The notes: generated by a model not told the origin, from the sequence alone. Numbered from the stretch's first letter, positions 11,227-23,576 are shown. The stretch is 64,000 nt of DNA from Rhodocollybia butyracea (GCA_015501585.1 JADNRY010000007.1:1-64000), one strand, 5' to 3'. Numbers and translations: made by a program.

Positions 11227-12364
11227 ATGCCTTTACCATCTATCATTCTGAAAGAACTTGAAAAGATCGAATCAGATGCGGAATTCACCGGAAAGCTAGG
11301 TGGAAGAGTTCAGTCGTCGAACGGAAATGTCTACTTTGTGAAATTGGGGTCTTCGAGCGAAGCAGAACAGTACACAGGAGAGGCAGAATCCCTCAGGAAG
11401 ATCAACTTCGGGGCACCAGGACTGGCCCCCAACGTTTTTGCATCAGGAACCTTTGAAGATGGAAAGCCATATTTCATCTCAGAATACAAAGATATAGGCT
11501 ATCTCACCGACAAAGGCGCTGCAGTTCTCGGAAAGAGATTGGCTACAGAATTACATGCGTATAAAAGTGAAAGCGGCTTTGGATTCCAAGTGCCTACTTA
11601 CTGCGGGGCCACGAGAATGAAGAACGGATGGTATGACAGTTGGGAAAAGTGTTACAGTGAGATGATTGGTGATTTACTGGAAAGGCTCAAAAAGAAAGGC
11701 AAGTATCAAGAACTCTGTACGAAGGGAGAGTCTGTTAGAAAAGAGTAAGTAGATGTGTAACCCTCATGAACTGAGAAGTTTTATTGATATCCTGAGGCAG
11801 AGTGATACCAAAACTGCTAGGTATACAAGATACCTCGGTTGAGAATTGCACTAACATCTTGTAGGTCCACTCAAATTCGAACCTGTGCTTCTTCATGGAG
11901 ATCTTTGGGTGACGATTGGTTTTCAACAGCAGCGGTCTTGAATTGACCTTTATCGCAGAGCGGAAACGTCGGTATCGACAAAGCAACAGGAGAACCGGTA
12001 GTGTTCGATCCTTCATCGTTCTTCGGTCATAGTGAAGCAGAGTGAGTTTACGCAAGTGACAAGTCCAAGATCGTTTTATCGCTCACCGACTGCCAGTCTA
12101 GCAATTGCCAGAATTTTTAGTGGATTTTCCTCATCGTTCTTTGGCGAATACCACAAGCATCTTCCCAAGACTGAACCTGCTAGCCAGTTTGAGCTGCGTG
12201 GTCACCTATACGAGCTGTTCCATTATCTAAACCATACAGTTTTATTCGGGGTGAGTACGAGGCTGTTAGCCTTGTGAACTAGTTCTGAAACCAATGTTTA
12301 GGGGGGAGGATACGAGTCTAGCGCATTGCGAAAGATGGACATTTTGTTAATGGAGGTTCAATGA
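11227..12364 (+). CDS. Fructosamine-3-kinase / ketosamine kinase family protein
   Basis: This kinase-fold enzyme phosphorylates the sugar of glycated (Amadori) lysines so that the adduct falls off: protein deglycation repair in the cytosol or mitochondria. Visible landmarks are the lysine-bearing NVYFVKLGSSSEAEQYTGEA, LRKINFGAPGLAPNVFASG, then after introns PVLLHGDLWSGNVG (catalytic HGDLWxxN, with intron 2 falling inside it after the W) and VVFDPSSFFGHSEADLAIAR (the metal-binding DP...GHxExDLA block). The C-terminus ELFHYLNHTVLFGGGYESSA is joined through one more intron. The total of about 300 residues fits the family. I chose the ATG at 11227 because it matches the usual N-terminal length; in-frame ATGs at 11179 and 11200 are possible. 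Confidence 0.9.
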
Positions 12365-12632
12365 AGAATTGTAGTTGCTGTATGTGGTCTAAGTATACTT
12401 AGAACTTTGAAATTTTACACAGCCACCACGTGCTCAAAGCGTCGCTGATTAACGAACTGAGCGAGCCTCTCCCTCTTCCATTCACGACGCCGAGCCTTGA
12501 TCGGTTTATTCCTTCACCGTTTGTTGCACTACAGCATCCAGAGCTACCTGGTTAATTTCAGAAAGGTGCTGCAGAAACTTGGGAAAGTTGGGAAGCTCAT
12601 TGTATACTTCTTCGCATATTTGGCCTTGGACC

Positions 12633-15600
12633 ATGAGTCAAGGTATCTACCATGTCTCTTTGCTTGAGAGTACTGAACCGAACGTTCCTTGAGAACTTGA
12701 TGGAACGCAAGATCCATACGCTTTCGACGACGCCAACTTTGGGATGGAACCAGATGGCGAAGACGAAGACCAGTACGATATAACCCAGGAAGACTGTTGG
12801 ACAGTCATCTCAAGTTTCTTTGAGCAAAAAGGTCTTGTCCGACAGCAGCTAGACTCGTTCGATGAATTTGTCCAGAATACAATGCAGGAGCTGGTTGATG
12901 AAAATGCAGACCTCATATTGGACCAGCAGGACCAGCACTCGGGGCGTGAAGGAGACATGACCAGGAGATACGAGATCAGATTTGGGCAAATCTATCTTTC
13001 TCGACCCACTGTCACTGAAGCCGACGGTTCCGTTGTCCCCGTCTTCCCTCAGGAAGCGCGTCTGCGAAATTTGACGTACTCTGCTCCTTTGTACATCGAG
13101 ATGAAGAAAAAGGTCATGGTTGGGCGCGAAGACCCAGACGGTGGTCCTGGAGAAATGGCTTGGGAGACAGAAAATGATGGAGGACCAGATGACTCAACCA
13201 AGGTCTGGATTGGAAAGGTGCGGTTTCATGATTTCATACAATATCTACTTTTTATAACAAATAGCCAGGTCCCTATTATGCTCCGTTCCACTTTCTGCAT
13301 TCTCCGTGGGCTTCAGGATCAAGACCTTTACGACTTGAACGAGTGTCCTTACGATTCCGGCGGCTACTTTATCATCAATGGCTCCGAAAAAGTGCTGATT
13401 GCCCAGGAGCGCATGGCTACAAACCATGTATACGTTTTTGCAAAGGCACAACCATCCCCCATTAATTTCTTGGCAGAGATTCGTAGTGCTGTTGAGAAGG
13501 GAGGAAAGACTATAAGTCAGTTTCAAGTGAAAATGTTCCACAGAGGTCAGGAGCGGTCGGTACGTTCTCTCTTGCGGATTGCTAGATTCCAGTCTAACTG
13601 TTTGCCTCAGATGGGTAACGTAATGAAGGCAACCATTCCATATATCAAAGTCGACATTCCCATTTGGGTCGTTTTCCGTGGTCTTGGTGTCATTTCCGAC
13701 AGAGATATCCTTGAACATATCTGTTACGACATGCAGGACGCACAGATGCTTGAAATGCTAAAACCTTGTATTGACGAAGGTTTCGTCATCCAGGACCGTG
13801 AAGTCGCCCTAGATTTTATTGGCAACCGTGGTACGACTACCGGACTTTCACGAGAAAAACGTATACGCTACGCTCAGGAGATTTTGCAGAAGGAAATGCT
13901 TCCACATGTGTCCATGGCTGAGGGATCCGAGTCGAAGAAGGCGTATTTCTTTGGTTACATGATTCATCGACTTTTGCTCGCAGCACTGGAACGACGGGAA
14001 CTTGATGACCGTGATCACTTTGGGAAGAAGAGGTTAGATTTGGCGGGTCCGCTGTTGGCTAACTTGTTCCGGATGTTGTTCCGAAAACTCACCAAGGACG
14101 TCTACCGCTACATGCAAAAGGTAAAGTTCACACTTTTGAATTTGTGAATCGCGCGGCTCTAATCTGTTTGCAGTGCGTCGAGACTCACAAAGAATTTAAC
14201 CTTGCACTGGCGGTCAAACATCAAACCATTACCAACGGTCTCAAATACTCTCTCGCGACAGGAAACTGGGGCGATCAAAAGAAATCAATGTCATCCAAGG
14301 CTGGCGTATCTCAAGTGCTGAATCGTTATACCTACGCTTCGACGTTGTCCCATTTGCGTCGCTGTAATACGCCTCTAGGACGAGAAGGAAAAATAGCTAA
14401 ACCGCGTCAGCTTCACAACACCCACTGGGGTATGGTGTGTCCCGCCGAAACACCCGAAGGGCAAGCTTGTGGTCTTGTCAAAAACTTGGCCCTTATGGCT
14501 TGTATCTCTGTTGGATCGTACTCTGCACCTGTCATCGAATTCTTGGAAGAGTGGGGCTTGGAGTCGTTGGAGGAGAATGCTCATTCGACCACACCCACCA
14601 TGACAAAAGTCTTCGTCAATGGAGTCTGGATGGGCGTTCACCGTGAACCTGCGAACCTTGTCAAGACCATCAGAAAATTGAGGAGAAAAGATGACATTAG
14701 CCCGGAAGTTTCAGTAGTGCGGGATATCCGAGAGAGGGAGCTACGCCTCTATACCGATGCCGGACGTGTCTGTCGCCCACTGTTTATCGTCGAAAATCAG
14801 CAACTCGTCCTGCAGAAAAAACACGTTCGGTGGCTTCAGAATGGGCATAATGATGAGCAATCGGAGTTTAAATGGGAGCATCTGGTCAAGAATGGTATAA
14901 TTGAGCTGCTAGATGCGGAGGAAGAGGAGACGGTGATGATTTCGATGACTCCGGAAGATCTAGAGAATTCGAGATTACAACAACAGGGTATAGATCCTCA
15001 CGAAAACGATGGCGAGTTCGACCCCGCTGCTCGATTGAAATCAGGAATTACCGCTCATACCTGGACTCATTGCGAGATTCACCCCAGTATGATCTTGGGC
15101 ATTTGCGCAAGTATCATTCCTTTCCCCGATCACAACCAGGTATGTATCTATATTCACTTGAAATGGGAATGTTCTCATTTTCCTACCAGTCGCCTCGTAA
15201 CACTTACCAGTCGGCTATGGGTAAGCAAGCTATGGGAATTTTCCTTACCAACTTCCTCATCAGAATGGACACCATGGCGAACATTCTGTACTACCCTCAA
15301 AAGCCCCTTGCGACTACACGATCAATGGAGTATCTAAAGTTCCGAGAACTTCCTGCTGGACAGAATGCCATCGTCGCCATTCTGTGTTACAGTGGCTACA
15401 ACCAGGAAGATTCTGTCATCATGAACCAGAGCTCCATCGACCGTGGATTATTCCGCAGTATCTATTACCGAAGTTACATGGACTTAGAGAAGAAGAGTGG
15501 TATCCAACAGCTCGAGGAGTTTGAGAAGCCGACGCGAGACAATACTCTGCGAATGAAACACGGCACGTACGACAAGCTCGAGGATGACGGTCTGATTGCA

Positions 15601-16729
15601 CCTGGTACTGGTGTACTTGGGGAGGATATCATCATTGGAAAGACAGCTCCTATACCTCCCGACAGCGAAGAGCTTGGCCAACGTACGCGGACTCACACTC
15701 GTCGTGACGTGTCGACACCTCTTAAAAGCACAGAGAGTGGTATCGTCGATCAAGTGTTGATCACTACGAACTCTGAGGGACAGAAGTTTGTCAAGATTCG
15801 TGTTCGTTCCACTCGTATCCCTCAGATAGGAGACAAATTCGCCTCTCGTCACGGACAGAAGGGTACTATTGGTATCACCTACCGACAAGAGGATATGCCC
15901 TTTACAGCGGAGGGTATCGTACCAGATATCATTATCAACCCTCACGCTATCCCTTCTCGTATGACCATCGGACATTTGGTGGAGTGTCTGCTTTCGAAAG
16001 TCGCTACTCTCATCGGAAATGAGGGTGATGCCACTCCGTTTACTGACCTCACTGTCGAGTCCGTGTCGACCTTCCTTAGGGATAGAGGCTACCAGTCTCG
16101 AGGTTTGGAGGTAATGTTCCACGGACACACCGGAAGGAAGCTACAGGCACAGGTGTATCTTGGGCCAACATACTACCAGCGGCTCAAGCACATGGTAGAT
16201 GACAAGATACATTCTCGTGCCAGAGGGCCTGTTCAAATTCTAACAAGGCAGCCGGTAGAGGGTCGTAGTAGAGACGGTGGTCTGCGTTTCGGAGAGATGG
16301 AGCGCGATTGTATGATCTCGCATGGTATTGCTGGTTTCCTCAAAGAGCGATTATTCGAGGCCAGTGATGCTTATCGGGTGCACGTCTGTGAAATGTACGT
16401 TCGCTTCTAACTTTTTTTGAGCAAATGCTTACCATTTTCTTTGCAGTTGTGGGCTAACGGCAATAGCAAATTTGAAGAAACAAAGTTTCGAGGTCAGTAC
16501 TATCAAGGATTTCACATTCACGTTTTGACACCAGCGTCGTTAGTGCCGTGCATGTAAAAATAAGACAGCCGTTTCACAACTTTATATTCCCTACGCTGCG
16601 AAGCTGCTGTTCCAGGTGAGCGTTTGCCAGACAGCTTTCCAATTCTTGCTAACACTATCAAAGGAATTGCAAAGTATGAACATCGCTGCTCGATTGTACA
16701 CAGTCTCCACTGGTCGTATACGGGACTGA
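12633..16729 (+). CDS. RPB2: RNA polymerase II second-largest subunit RPB2
   Basis: This encodes the catalytic-core beta-like subunit of RNA polymerase II, acting in the nucleus with RPB1. The first exon is only ten bases (ATG AGT CAA G), joined across a 52-base intron to [20 protein letters not shown], which gives the acidic N-terminus typical of basidiomycete RPB2. Further landmarks are [28 protein letters not shown], the fork and external domains, [20 protein letters not shown], the hybrid-binding [35 protein letters not shown], the anchor region, and the C-terminal zinc ribbon [13 protein letters not shown]...CRACKNKT split over two introns. It ends STGRIRD. Nine exons or so keep the frame throughout. 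The length of about 1,200 residues is normal, and no key residue is missing. Confidence 0.98.
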
Positions 16730-17019
16730 AGCTCATGTATCACTGTTATCATCGTTGTCTACTCTATCCTGTGTACCTAAGCATAATGTTGAAGCATACA
16801 TGGCACAGCGGTGCCCGCAAGGAATGTGATAACTTAGTGTAATTAGTTAGTTATGCATAGAAGAGGGAGAAGCGGAAATCGTCGCGTACCGGCTTATACA
16901 TAAGTTAAAGAATAAAGACTTTTTAACCTTTCTCCTGCTTCAATGCAGTTGATCGTGATATTTATCACTTACAGTTCTTCTGCACTAGCAGATTCCATGT
17001 ATCAAAATTATTGTACACC
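16730..17019. other. 3' flank between RPB2 and the next gene
   Basis: Convergent downstream region of RPB2 and the small reverse-strand gene. It is AT-rich near 16900 and presumably holds both polyadenylation sites. Nothing else is seen. Confidence 0.4.
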
Positions 17020-17407
17020 CTACGTTCCAGCCTTGTTCCAGTCTGCGCTAGCGATGTAGTCCTGGAACTTGGGATAAGTATACTTCCAGAATTTAGAATC
17101 CGGGGAAAGTGAGATTAATGTTGTATCCCAATATCCTTTCTACCCATACATTATAAGGTCAATAGACCCGTGCACTGGTTACAGTGTATGCCTGGAGTAA
17201 ACTCGAAGAGTTCGACATCCGGCCCGCCAGCGCGTGGATAGTCAAAGCTGTTTATCGCTGCTTCCAAATCGGGCATTGTCTACTTCAACGATTATAATTT
17301 CTTTCGCATCACCGTAAACCACAACAATACTCTTTCTTGTACGCAGGTCTAGGAAGGTAATTTACTTGTGATGTATATACCTACTTACAAAACATATCTA
17401 GCTTCAT
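17020..17407 (-). CDS. Possible small multi-exon protein of unknown function
   Basis: Three reverse-strand segments look coding but lie in different frames: MKLDMF near 17407, then TMPDLEAAINSFDYPRAGGP with VELFEFTPG near 17270-17190, then GYWDTTLISLSPDSKFWKYT with PKFQDYIASADWNKAGT ending at TAG 17020-17022. A GT..AG intron fits between the first two pieces (after MKLDMF). The later joints are not resolved with normal-length introns. The residue composition (YPKF, WNKAG, FDYPRAGG) is too protein-like to ignore. It is either a small intron-rich gene of about 100 residues or a decayed copy of one. I do not recognise the family. Confidence 0.35.
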
Positions 17408-17477
17408 AGCATGTTCTGTTGAGATATATATGCCAATATAAAGACAAGTACCCCATGCCAGAAAATCCGAGGCATTC

Positions 17478-18104
17478 TCAGTCCTCTTGACCAGGCCTGT
17501 TCACCCAGACAAAGGACTGGCTCTTGAGGTTATCCCTTACCACATTGCCAGTGCTAAGTTCATATTCGAACATCGACACAGCTGAAAGTACGAGTGGGAT
17601 CAATAGAAGTATCTTAGTAAAAGATCAAGGTAAGACATACTGTATGTAGCACCAGCTTCGAAGAAAGGGAACTGTAAGACATAAGTCGCATTCACGAGGT
17701 CATAGTCGTAAATTCCGAGGACGGTGGTAGCATCCCAAGCTGAAGCACCCGTTTCACTGTAAATCAGATGCAAATTATTACAATATCATTGTGAGAGAAG
17801 AGAGGAGGGGGCACATACTCAACGGCAAGAAGATTGGAAGGGGTAGCTTGTCCGAGTGGTTGGCAGCCAATACCAAAGAGATTACTTCCTGACACGATAA
17901 TGTCAGAGTACTCGAATGAGATATTCTGGCCTTTAAGAGAGTGTTAGGCCACCATAAGAGTATAAAATGAGAGTGTAAAGTACCATTAAATAGCGTTGGC
18001 AAGCTGTCTCTTGCAGTGAGGACAGGGGTTCCGGCTGCTCCAACCTGAGCAGCAGAGACGAGCAGGGCTGTCGAAGCAAAGATAGCAGTGTTGAACTTCA
18101 TCAC
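17478..18104 (-). CDS. Small secreted protein of unknown function
   Basis: Four exons encode about 145 residues. The N-terminus (KFNTAIFASTALLVSAAQVG) is a classical signal peptide with likely cleavage after the AAG region. The mature part reads SLPTLFNGQNISFEYSDIIV, SGSNLFGIGCQPLGQATPSN, then across introns TGASAWDATTVLGIYDYDLV, NATYVLQFPFFEAGATYT and SMFEYELSTGNVVRDNLKSQ. It has two potential N-glycosylation sites (NIS, NAT) and a single cysteine in the mature part, so it is not a typical disulphide-rich effector. The pattern suggests a compact beta-rich extracellular protein. No named family is recognised. ATGs at 18104 and 18101 are equally possible starts. Confidence 0.7.
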
Positions 18105-18622
18105 AATTTGTAGGAACTTTAAGGAAGGTTTGTTTTTCTTCTGCCGTCGCGGTGGATGATTTTATACCATCCAGGATATGGTTAAGTTGAAAAGACGGCT
18201 AAGAAGGTCCGTAAAGACCATGAGGTCGATGCCACAGTAGCCAGATTGCCGTATGCAAGAGCGTTCCAAATGTCAAAACAAAGGCATCTCCAATGTGCCT
18301 ACCACGGGGGTACGTCGCCGTGTTGATGAAAATGAATATCCAACTCTGGAGAATCATTAAATCCAAAAAGCTTAACTGATGAGGGAGCGGTGATTGCCCA
18401 TCGGTCAATATCAAAAAGCTTAGCCAACCATACTTCGACTCAAAGAGTTTGCCTTTTAGAAGAGTCGACTGTACAGAGCAGTTACATCCCCCAACATCTC
18501 ACCTGTTTCCAGATCGTAACAGTGTGCTTGGCGTTTGAAACATATCGACGTGTGACTCTTCATTTCGGGAAGTACGACATTGCGCAGTAAGACCAAACCC
18601 TGCTTATTTCTCCATCGACTCG
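18105..18622. other. Intergenic; no supported gene
   Basis: This holds the promoter of the secreted-protein gene and the 3' flank of the pseudogene. A reverse open frame of 71 codons at 18199-18414 is hydrophobic (WIFIFINTATY, GTLLHTAIWLLWHR) and could be a relic of a membrane-protein exon, but no neighbouring exon supports it. Confidence 0.4.
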
Positions 18623-20363
18623 TTACATGTATTTCTCTTCGTCCATGTCATCCCAGGGCCATTGAGTCATGATCTCCTCCCGGTCCTCCTCCGACTCGGC
18701 CCCTGCAAACGCCGCCTCCTTTCTATCCTTCAAGAACACCACGGCAGAATCATAGTCCTCAGGCAGTACCCAGCCCTCCTCCCCAACGTCACACATGCTC
18801 TGCAAGAACTCGAATCCTCTTTCCGCTTGAGCCAGTTCTTCACTCTGCACCATTGTCTCGCGTAGGTCAACCGTGTTGAACTCGACGGACACGGCACGCC
18901 TCCACCTGTGAGCTTCTCCCACTTCTTTGCGGCTTGAATTAACGCAGTCTTCAGGTTGTGAGTCTCGCCCTCCCATGGGGTACCGGCTTCTTGGAAGAGA
19001 CGGCCACGGAGCGCGTATAAGGGGTCTGTGAAGGCGGCGTAGTGGAGCTGGTTACACTCCTTCGTGCTGGTGACATAATGATAGTGGACGAGGTGACAAC
19101 GGTAGAGATATTCCTCATGAACTCGCTCAGCTTCATTCAACTCGTCGAGATTCTATGGTGGAGAGGGCGGCGTCATATCATGCGAGACGCTATCATCATA
19201 GTTCTGGAGGCGTTGGGGACGCCGGCAACGATAAACATGGGCAGAATAGAGGCGTGCTGCCAGCCAATTAGGCCGATGACTTTGCAGTCGGAGTCAGGCG
19301 ACCTTGACACGATGATGTTGTTATATTGGAGGTCTGGATGGCGCATGCAGAAACGACTGAGACTGAGGTCGCTGGGTACAAGTGATGATGTGATGCTGAG
19401 GTACCGCTCCAAGCTCTCGACGTGGTATGACGGCAATGGTGGGCCTCCTCTCACGCCGCAACGGCAAGATTGGTTGTCCAAACTGCGCCAGGTAAATGGA
19501 ACAGCCGAGAACGACGTACACGGCCCTCGATTCACCTCGAGTTGTGCTCTTCTCCCGTACCACAGCGGCAACCTCACATCAGGACCGACACAGAAACGCT
19601 TGTCTTCTGGAGGTATACCCAACTCCTGGGCGACCTTTTCCAAGTCTTTGGTGAAAAATAGACTCCCACCAGCGGGGAACGACAGTGTCATTATTTTTGA
19701 TTCGAGTTGAGTGAGTTGGCGTACGACGGAAATGACTTCCTGGTCGTCTAGACTTCGCCAAACCTCGCTGAGCTTAGAGCCTTGAACAAATTCCATCAGG
19801 ATATACGCGGTTCCAGTGGCGTTGTCCGAGCCAGGCGAGTAACCGTAAATCTTGGGAACGGGCATCCCAAAGGAACGCAGGTACTCGATAGTGGCAGCTT
19901 CGCTGGCGACGGCGCAGTATTTGGGGACGGTCATGGGGTACGGGATACGTGCGACCTTCTGTGCACCGTCACGTAGAGCGATGATAAAAGTGCGATTGAA
20001 ACCGCCCTCGGCAAGCTTTGAGATACTGACGACATCGGGGGGACTTTGATTTATGGATTCAGCTGCCAGTCGACATAGCTCGTCGACATTGAAAGTGAGC
20101 CTGCGTTCTTCGTGGCGAAGAACATCGTTGTAGCTAAAAGATAGAGAGTACGGGTCAGAGGTGTATATGAAACCTTACACCCAGCGTCCTGACGTGTAGT
20201 TGAAGAGATCGTTGCAAAGATCAGTCGCGGTAGACAATGAGCAACGTGGCAGCGAGAGCGTAGTGATAGAGACGGGTTTCCGTAATGAAGAGACTAACGA
20301 TCGCGGGGAGGCTGGCACTTTGAGTAAGTTGAAAACAGGATTCGCCCTCCTAAGGCAGAACAT
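18623..20363 (-). pseudogene. AIM9-like mitochondrial aminoglycoside-phosphotransferase-fold protein, decaying copy
   Basis: The 5' part is intact: a basic mitochondrial-type leader (MFCLRRANPVFNLL), then LFNYTSGRWVYNDVLRHEER, NVDELCRLAAESI, LAEGGFNRTFIIALRDGAQ, VARIPYPMTVPKYCAVASEA and YILMEFVQGSKLSEVW, as in the Agaricomycete AIM9-like family. The 3' half is damaged. Between about 19445 and 19530 the family-like YLAQFGQPILPLRRERRPT lies in another frame. RHPDLQYNNI keeps the catalytic Asp and Asn, but the usual IDWQH reads IGWQH (codon 19263-19265), which loses the metal-binding Asp. A base is missing in the G run 19215-19218. In the frame that follows, PQRLQNYDDSVS runs into a TAG at 19153-19155 just before NLDELNEAER. 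A further frame change occurs near 18886 (GVPCP / EFNTVDLRET). The coding end EEKYM is still recognisable. Comparisons are with the family pattern from memory; sequencing error is the alternative. Confidence 0.75.
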
Positions 20364-20719
20364 GTCAACGGGAAAAACGTGATGAAGAGCTTCGTAGGAT
20401 ACTAGAAAGCGTATATTTCAGAGAATACATCCGGATTATACGGGTAGTGATGAGGTGCAAGTCCCAAGAGGAAGTTCAGGTGTATCTACTTACTTCCGGG
20501 CGGACCGACCAAAAAATCAGAAGGGATTATGCAAAACAGTGATAGAAAAAATGAGTTGCCAAAATCTTGAGAACAAAGACAAGTAGAGCCTGAGCGATTT
20601 TAGGAGTAATAGGGGCAATAGAGAAACAAACAAACCGTGAGATTTTATTTCACGCCATGTCACGACCACTTCCTCGACCAATGCAACAACGATGAACTTG
20701 AATATCTAGAATCGTGAAC
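20364..20719. other. Divergent intergenic region between AIM9-like pseudogene and REV7
   Basis: This region separates two divergent 5' ends. It is A-rich around 20540-20650. No gene or repeat is seen. Confidence 0.4.
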
Positions 20720-21678
20720 ATGGCCGCCGCATCTCTTACCTTCAATCGTTAGTCGCCGAAGATTTGAACAACCTTCTTAGCTGAAATTCTGCTTGTACAG
20801 AAACTGTTCGTGGAATAATCGAGTTCAGTTAGTCTTTGATCTTTTTCGAATTTGTATCAATTCGAATTGGCATCCTCAGTCGAAGTCGCCATCCATACGA
20901 TTCTTTATGTCCGCCAAGTCTACCCTGCTGAACTCTTCATCCGACGAAAGAAATACGATACGCCCGTGTTCCAATCTCGACATCCGGCTTTGAACGCGTA
21001 TATTAGCGGGGCATTGAAAGCGGTCGGAGAAGAACTCACCAAGGGAAATCTAGACAAAGTGACCGTAGTTATCAAGAACAAAGAGGAGAAGGCGTTGGAG
21101 AGATTTGTCTTTTCCATGGAAAATATGATTGAAGTCGAAAAGTTTGACAAGGATATCAGGTAGGCGAGCTTCAAGATCTCCCGTTAAGGATGATATCAGA
21201 CCACTACCAGTGTCGAAGGGGCCATGTCCTCGCTCGCTCTCGGGCAATATTTTCGTTCTTTTTTGGTCAAGTTGAACATGATTGAAGCTCAATTGGGACA
21301 AATGTATCTTGGAGGTGGGATGATTCTGGACTCTTACTTCTGATGTTCACTGTTTCTCCACAGACGAAGTATCCTTCGCAATCCTCATTGAGCTCAAGAG
21401 CGATCTCAAGCCGACGGCTGCAACAGGATCCATGGAACCTCCACCATGGATTCCGGCAGACAGACAACACACCACTTCAGGCGCGAGCGAAGACGCGGAG
21501 TTGCATATAGTGAGATCGGTCAGTACAGGAATTATTAATGTAGGTTTTTGCCTCTTCCAATGTCCGGCTTTCTGATCACTGTTCTCAGTTATCTCTCGTA
21601 GTTCAAGAATCCGATGTCAAATTGGGGTTGGATTCCGCTTTAGGAGGTGTGGGAGATAAAGGGAAAACACCAGCTTGA
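20720..21678 (+). CDS. REV7: REV7/MAD2L2-like HORMA protein, DNA polymerase zeta subunit
   Basis: This HORMA-domain adaptor clamps REV3 in translesion polymerase zeta and also acts in double-strand-break end protection. The short first exons join to MAAASLTFNQTVRGIIEFIE, followed by VAIHTILYVRQVYPAELFIR, RRKKYDTPVFQSRHPALNAY and ISGALKAVGEELTKGNLDKV, the typical core. After an intron come SVEGAMSSLALGQYFRSFLV and KLNMIEAQLGQMYLG, then EVSFAILIELKSDLK and the safety-belt region with PPPWIPADRQ. A last intron leads to LSLVVQESDVKLGLDSALGG. All splice joints keep the frame, and the length of about 235 residues is usual for fungal REV7. Confidence 0.92.
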
Positions 21679-21810
21679 AATATTGTGAATAGTTTGCTAT
21701 AAGAGTAGCCTGTACAGTACAGTAATTTGTTAATCTGTAAATGTCCTTGCCGAGTGCCCAATGCCTGTAATAAACCAGAGGTATACCATACTGACTGAGT
21801 CCCAGGGCAA

Positions 21811-23576
21811 CTATATATCTACATGAATTCGTTGTATTACCGGTATTATCCGGTCCCATTCCTCCATGGCCTGCCAAGGATATTGAGCATCGGTCAAGAC
21901 GAGATAAATTTACACATACCGCCTTGTAAAACTCGATCTCACCCTCTGCGAGGTTCCCCATCATTTCCTTCATCTCGGACTCCTTCGCACGCTGAAATAT
22001 ATGTTGTTCCCGGAGAGTCTCGTCGCTGAAAGCGTCGGATGTCTCGTGTGCGGTCGTCACTGCATCTTGGAGCTATATCAAGGCCTTAAGGAGCTGATGT
22101 GAAAGATCTAGTAATAGTATACTCACCTCCTTTATCTTTACATCCAACTTTTTCATTTTTTCCACTCTCGACCGATCATCGTCCGCACCACGTATGGCAT
22201 CCACCCGATCCTTCAAATATGACCCCAACCCAAGCCCAGAGCTCCCCGCATGTCCACTTATAATGGCTGCCAGCCGGTCGCGTTCAGAGCTAACACCAGA
22301 AAGGTAGTCGGACAGTTCTTCAAAATCCAGCTGTTTTTGATCTCGAAGCTTGAGCACGGCGCGGTTGGCGTGAGAGTATGTAAGGAGCGAGTGGAGCTGG
22401 ATGAGGAAGGGATCCGTGGTTGTTTGTGTCGTGTGCCTTAGCAGCGCAGAGAACTCTAGAAGAGTGTTCGAGAAGTGATTCAATGGGTCCGTGATACCTG
22501 ATTCCAGGAATCCTAGACCTTGCACCGCAACCGCCATATCGTGGTAGTCTGCGGTCAGGTCTTCACCGGATTCCAGGTTACCGTCTTTGTTCAGCGTTCA
22601 GATGACCGAGAGTGCAATAGGGACAGAGAAAGGAGGATTTGGTATGCTCACCTGATGTTCTGTTGCGGACGCGAGTCCAGAGACGTTCGGAATGGACCAG
22701 ACCGTCTTCAAACTTGTCGACTGATTCTCGCATATCTAGAAACCGTTCGTCGGGTTTGCGTACGCGGGTAAACGCGTTGAGAAGCGTGTCCGTAATATTG
22801 TCGACAATTCCTGGCGAAGGTTCTGGACCTGGCGGGTGAGCGAGATGCTGATGCATGTGCACATTCTACAAAAGTATTAGCACAAAAAAATCAAGATAAA
22901 ATAACACTGACCCATTCCGTAGATTCAAAAAATGCCCGGACTAATGTTGCTCGTTGAAGCGTTGGATGGCGAGAAAGCCGTGACAGGAATCGGTGTAGAC
23001 TGACTTTTGTGAGATGAGTTCAAGTGTAGAGGAATGCCAGCTTACTCTATCCGTCTCCTTTCCATGAATTCGGGACTGAACCGGTCACCAGTGATGTATT
23101 CTGTAGTAACATGAGACAAAACAAATAAATAGTCTGACTAGTTTTCATACCCAATCTATGTTTGCCGGGAAGAGGTGGAACTACACATGCAGGAAAGTCT
23201 CTAACGAGATGCTCTCTCAAGAAGAAAAAGTCTTGGAATCTTCGTCTTGCAGATGGATTTGACGTGGAAAACATTGGCAGATTTGTCTACAAATGAAGCT
23301 ATAAAATCTGGATAAATACTAGTAGGTTGAGACACACCTTGGCCGACACTAGATACGACACATAAGCATCTTTTGTCTCTGCTAATTCCTTCTGAGGGTC
23401 GGTGACAGTAGTGATGAGATAGCCTTCCCATTTGGGGTCATGGGACCGCCTTCGCTGGGGTCATTACTTTGTCGGTAGCCAGGACCACTGGACAGTGTAT
23501 GTTCTGGATAGAATGGTGCTGGGGCAGGTGAATCCCAGGTTACAGAGTCAAAGACGTCTTCATCGTCGCCAAGCAT
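21811..23576 (-). CDS. SNX4: Sorting nexin SNX4/ATG24-type (PX-BAR)
   Basis: This is a PX-BAR protein that sorts cargo from early endosomes to the Golgi and supports selective autophagy. After a disordered acidic leader (MLGDDEDVFDSVTWDSP), the PX domain reads WEGYLITTVTDPQKELAETK, DAYVSYLVSAKT, ARRRFQDFFFLREHLVRDFP and VPPLPGKHRL, containing the basic residues that bind phosphatidylinositol-3-phosphate. It continues with DRFSPEFMERR and HRFLSRLARHPTLQRATLVR. The BAR part includes NAFTRVRKPDERFLDMRESV, then DYHDMAVAVQGLGFLESGIT and a long helical region. An intron near the end joins EIEFYKA to AMEEWDRIIPVIQRIHVDI. The frame is intact over about eight exons. SNX41/ATG20 paralogues are longer, so SNX4 is the best fit. 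Confidence 0.88.

Noticed and set aside
18199..18414. Hydrophobic 71-codon reverse open frame
   Set aside because: Membrane-like composition but no neighbouring exon or homologue that I can recognise.
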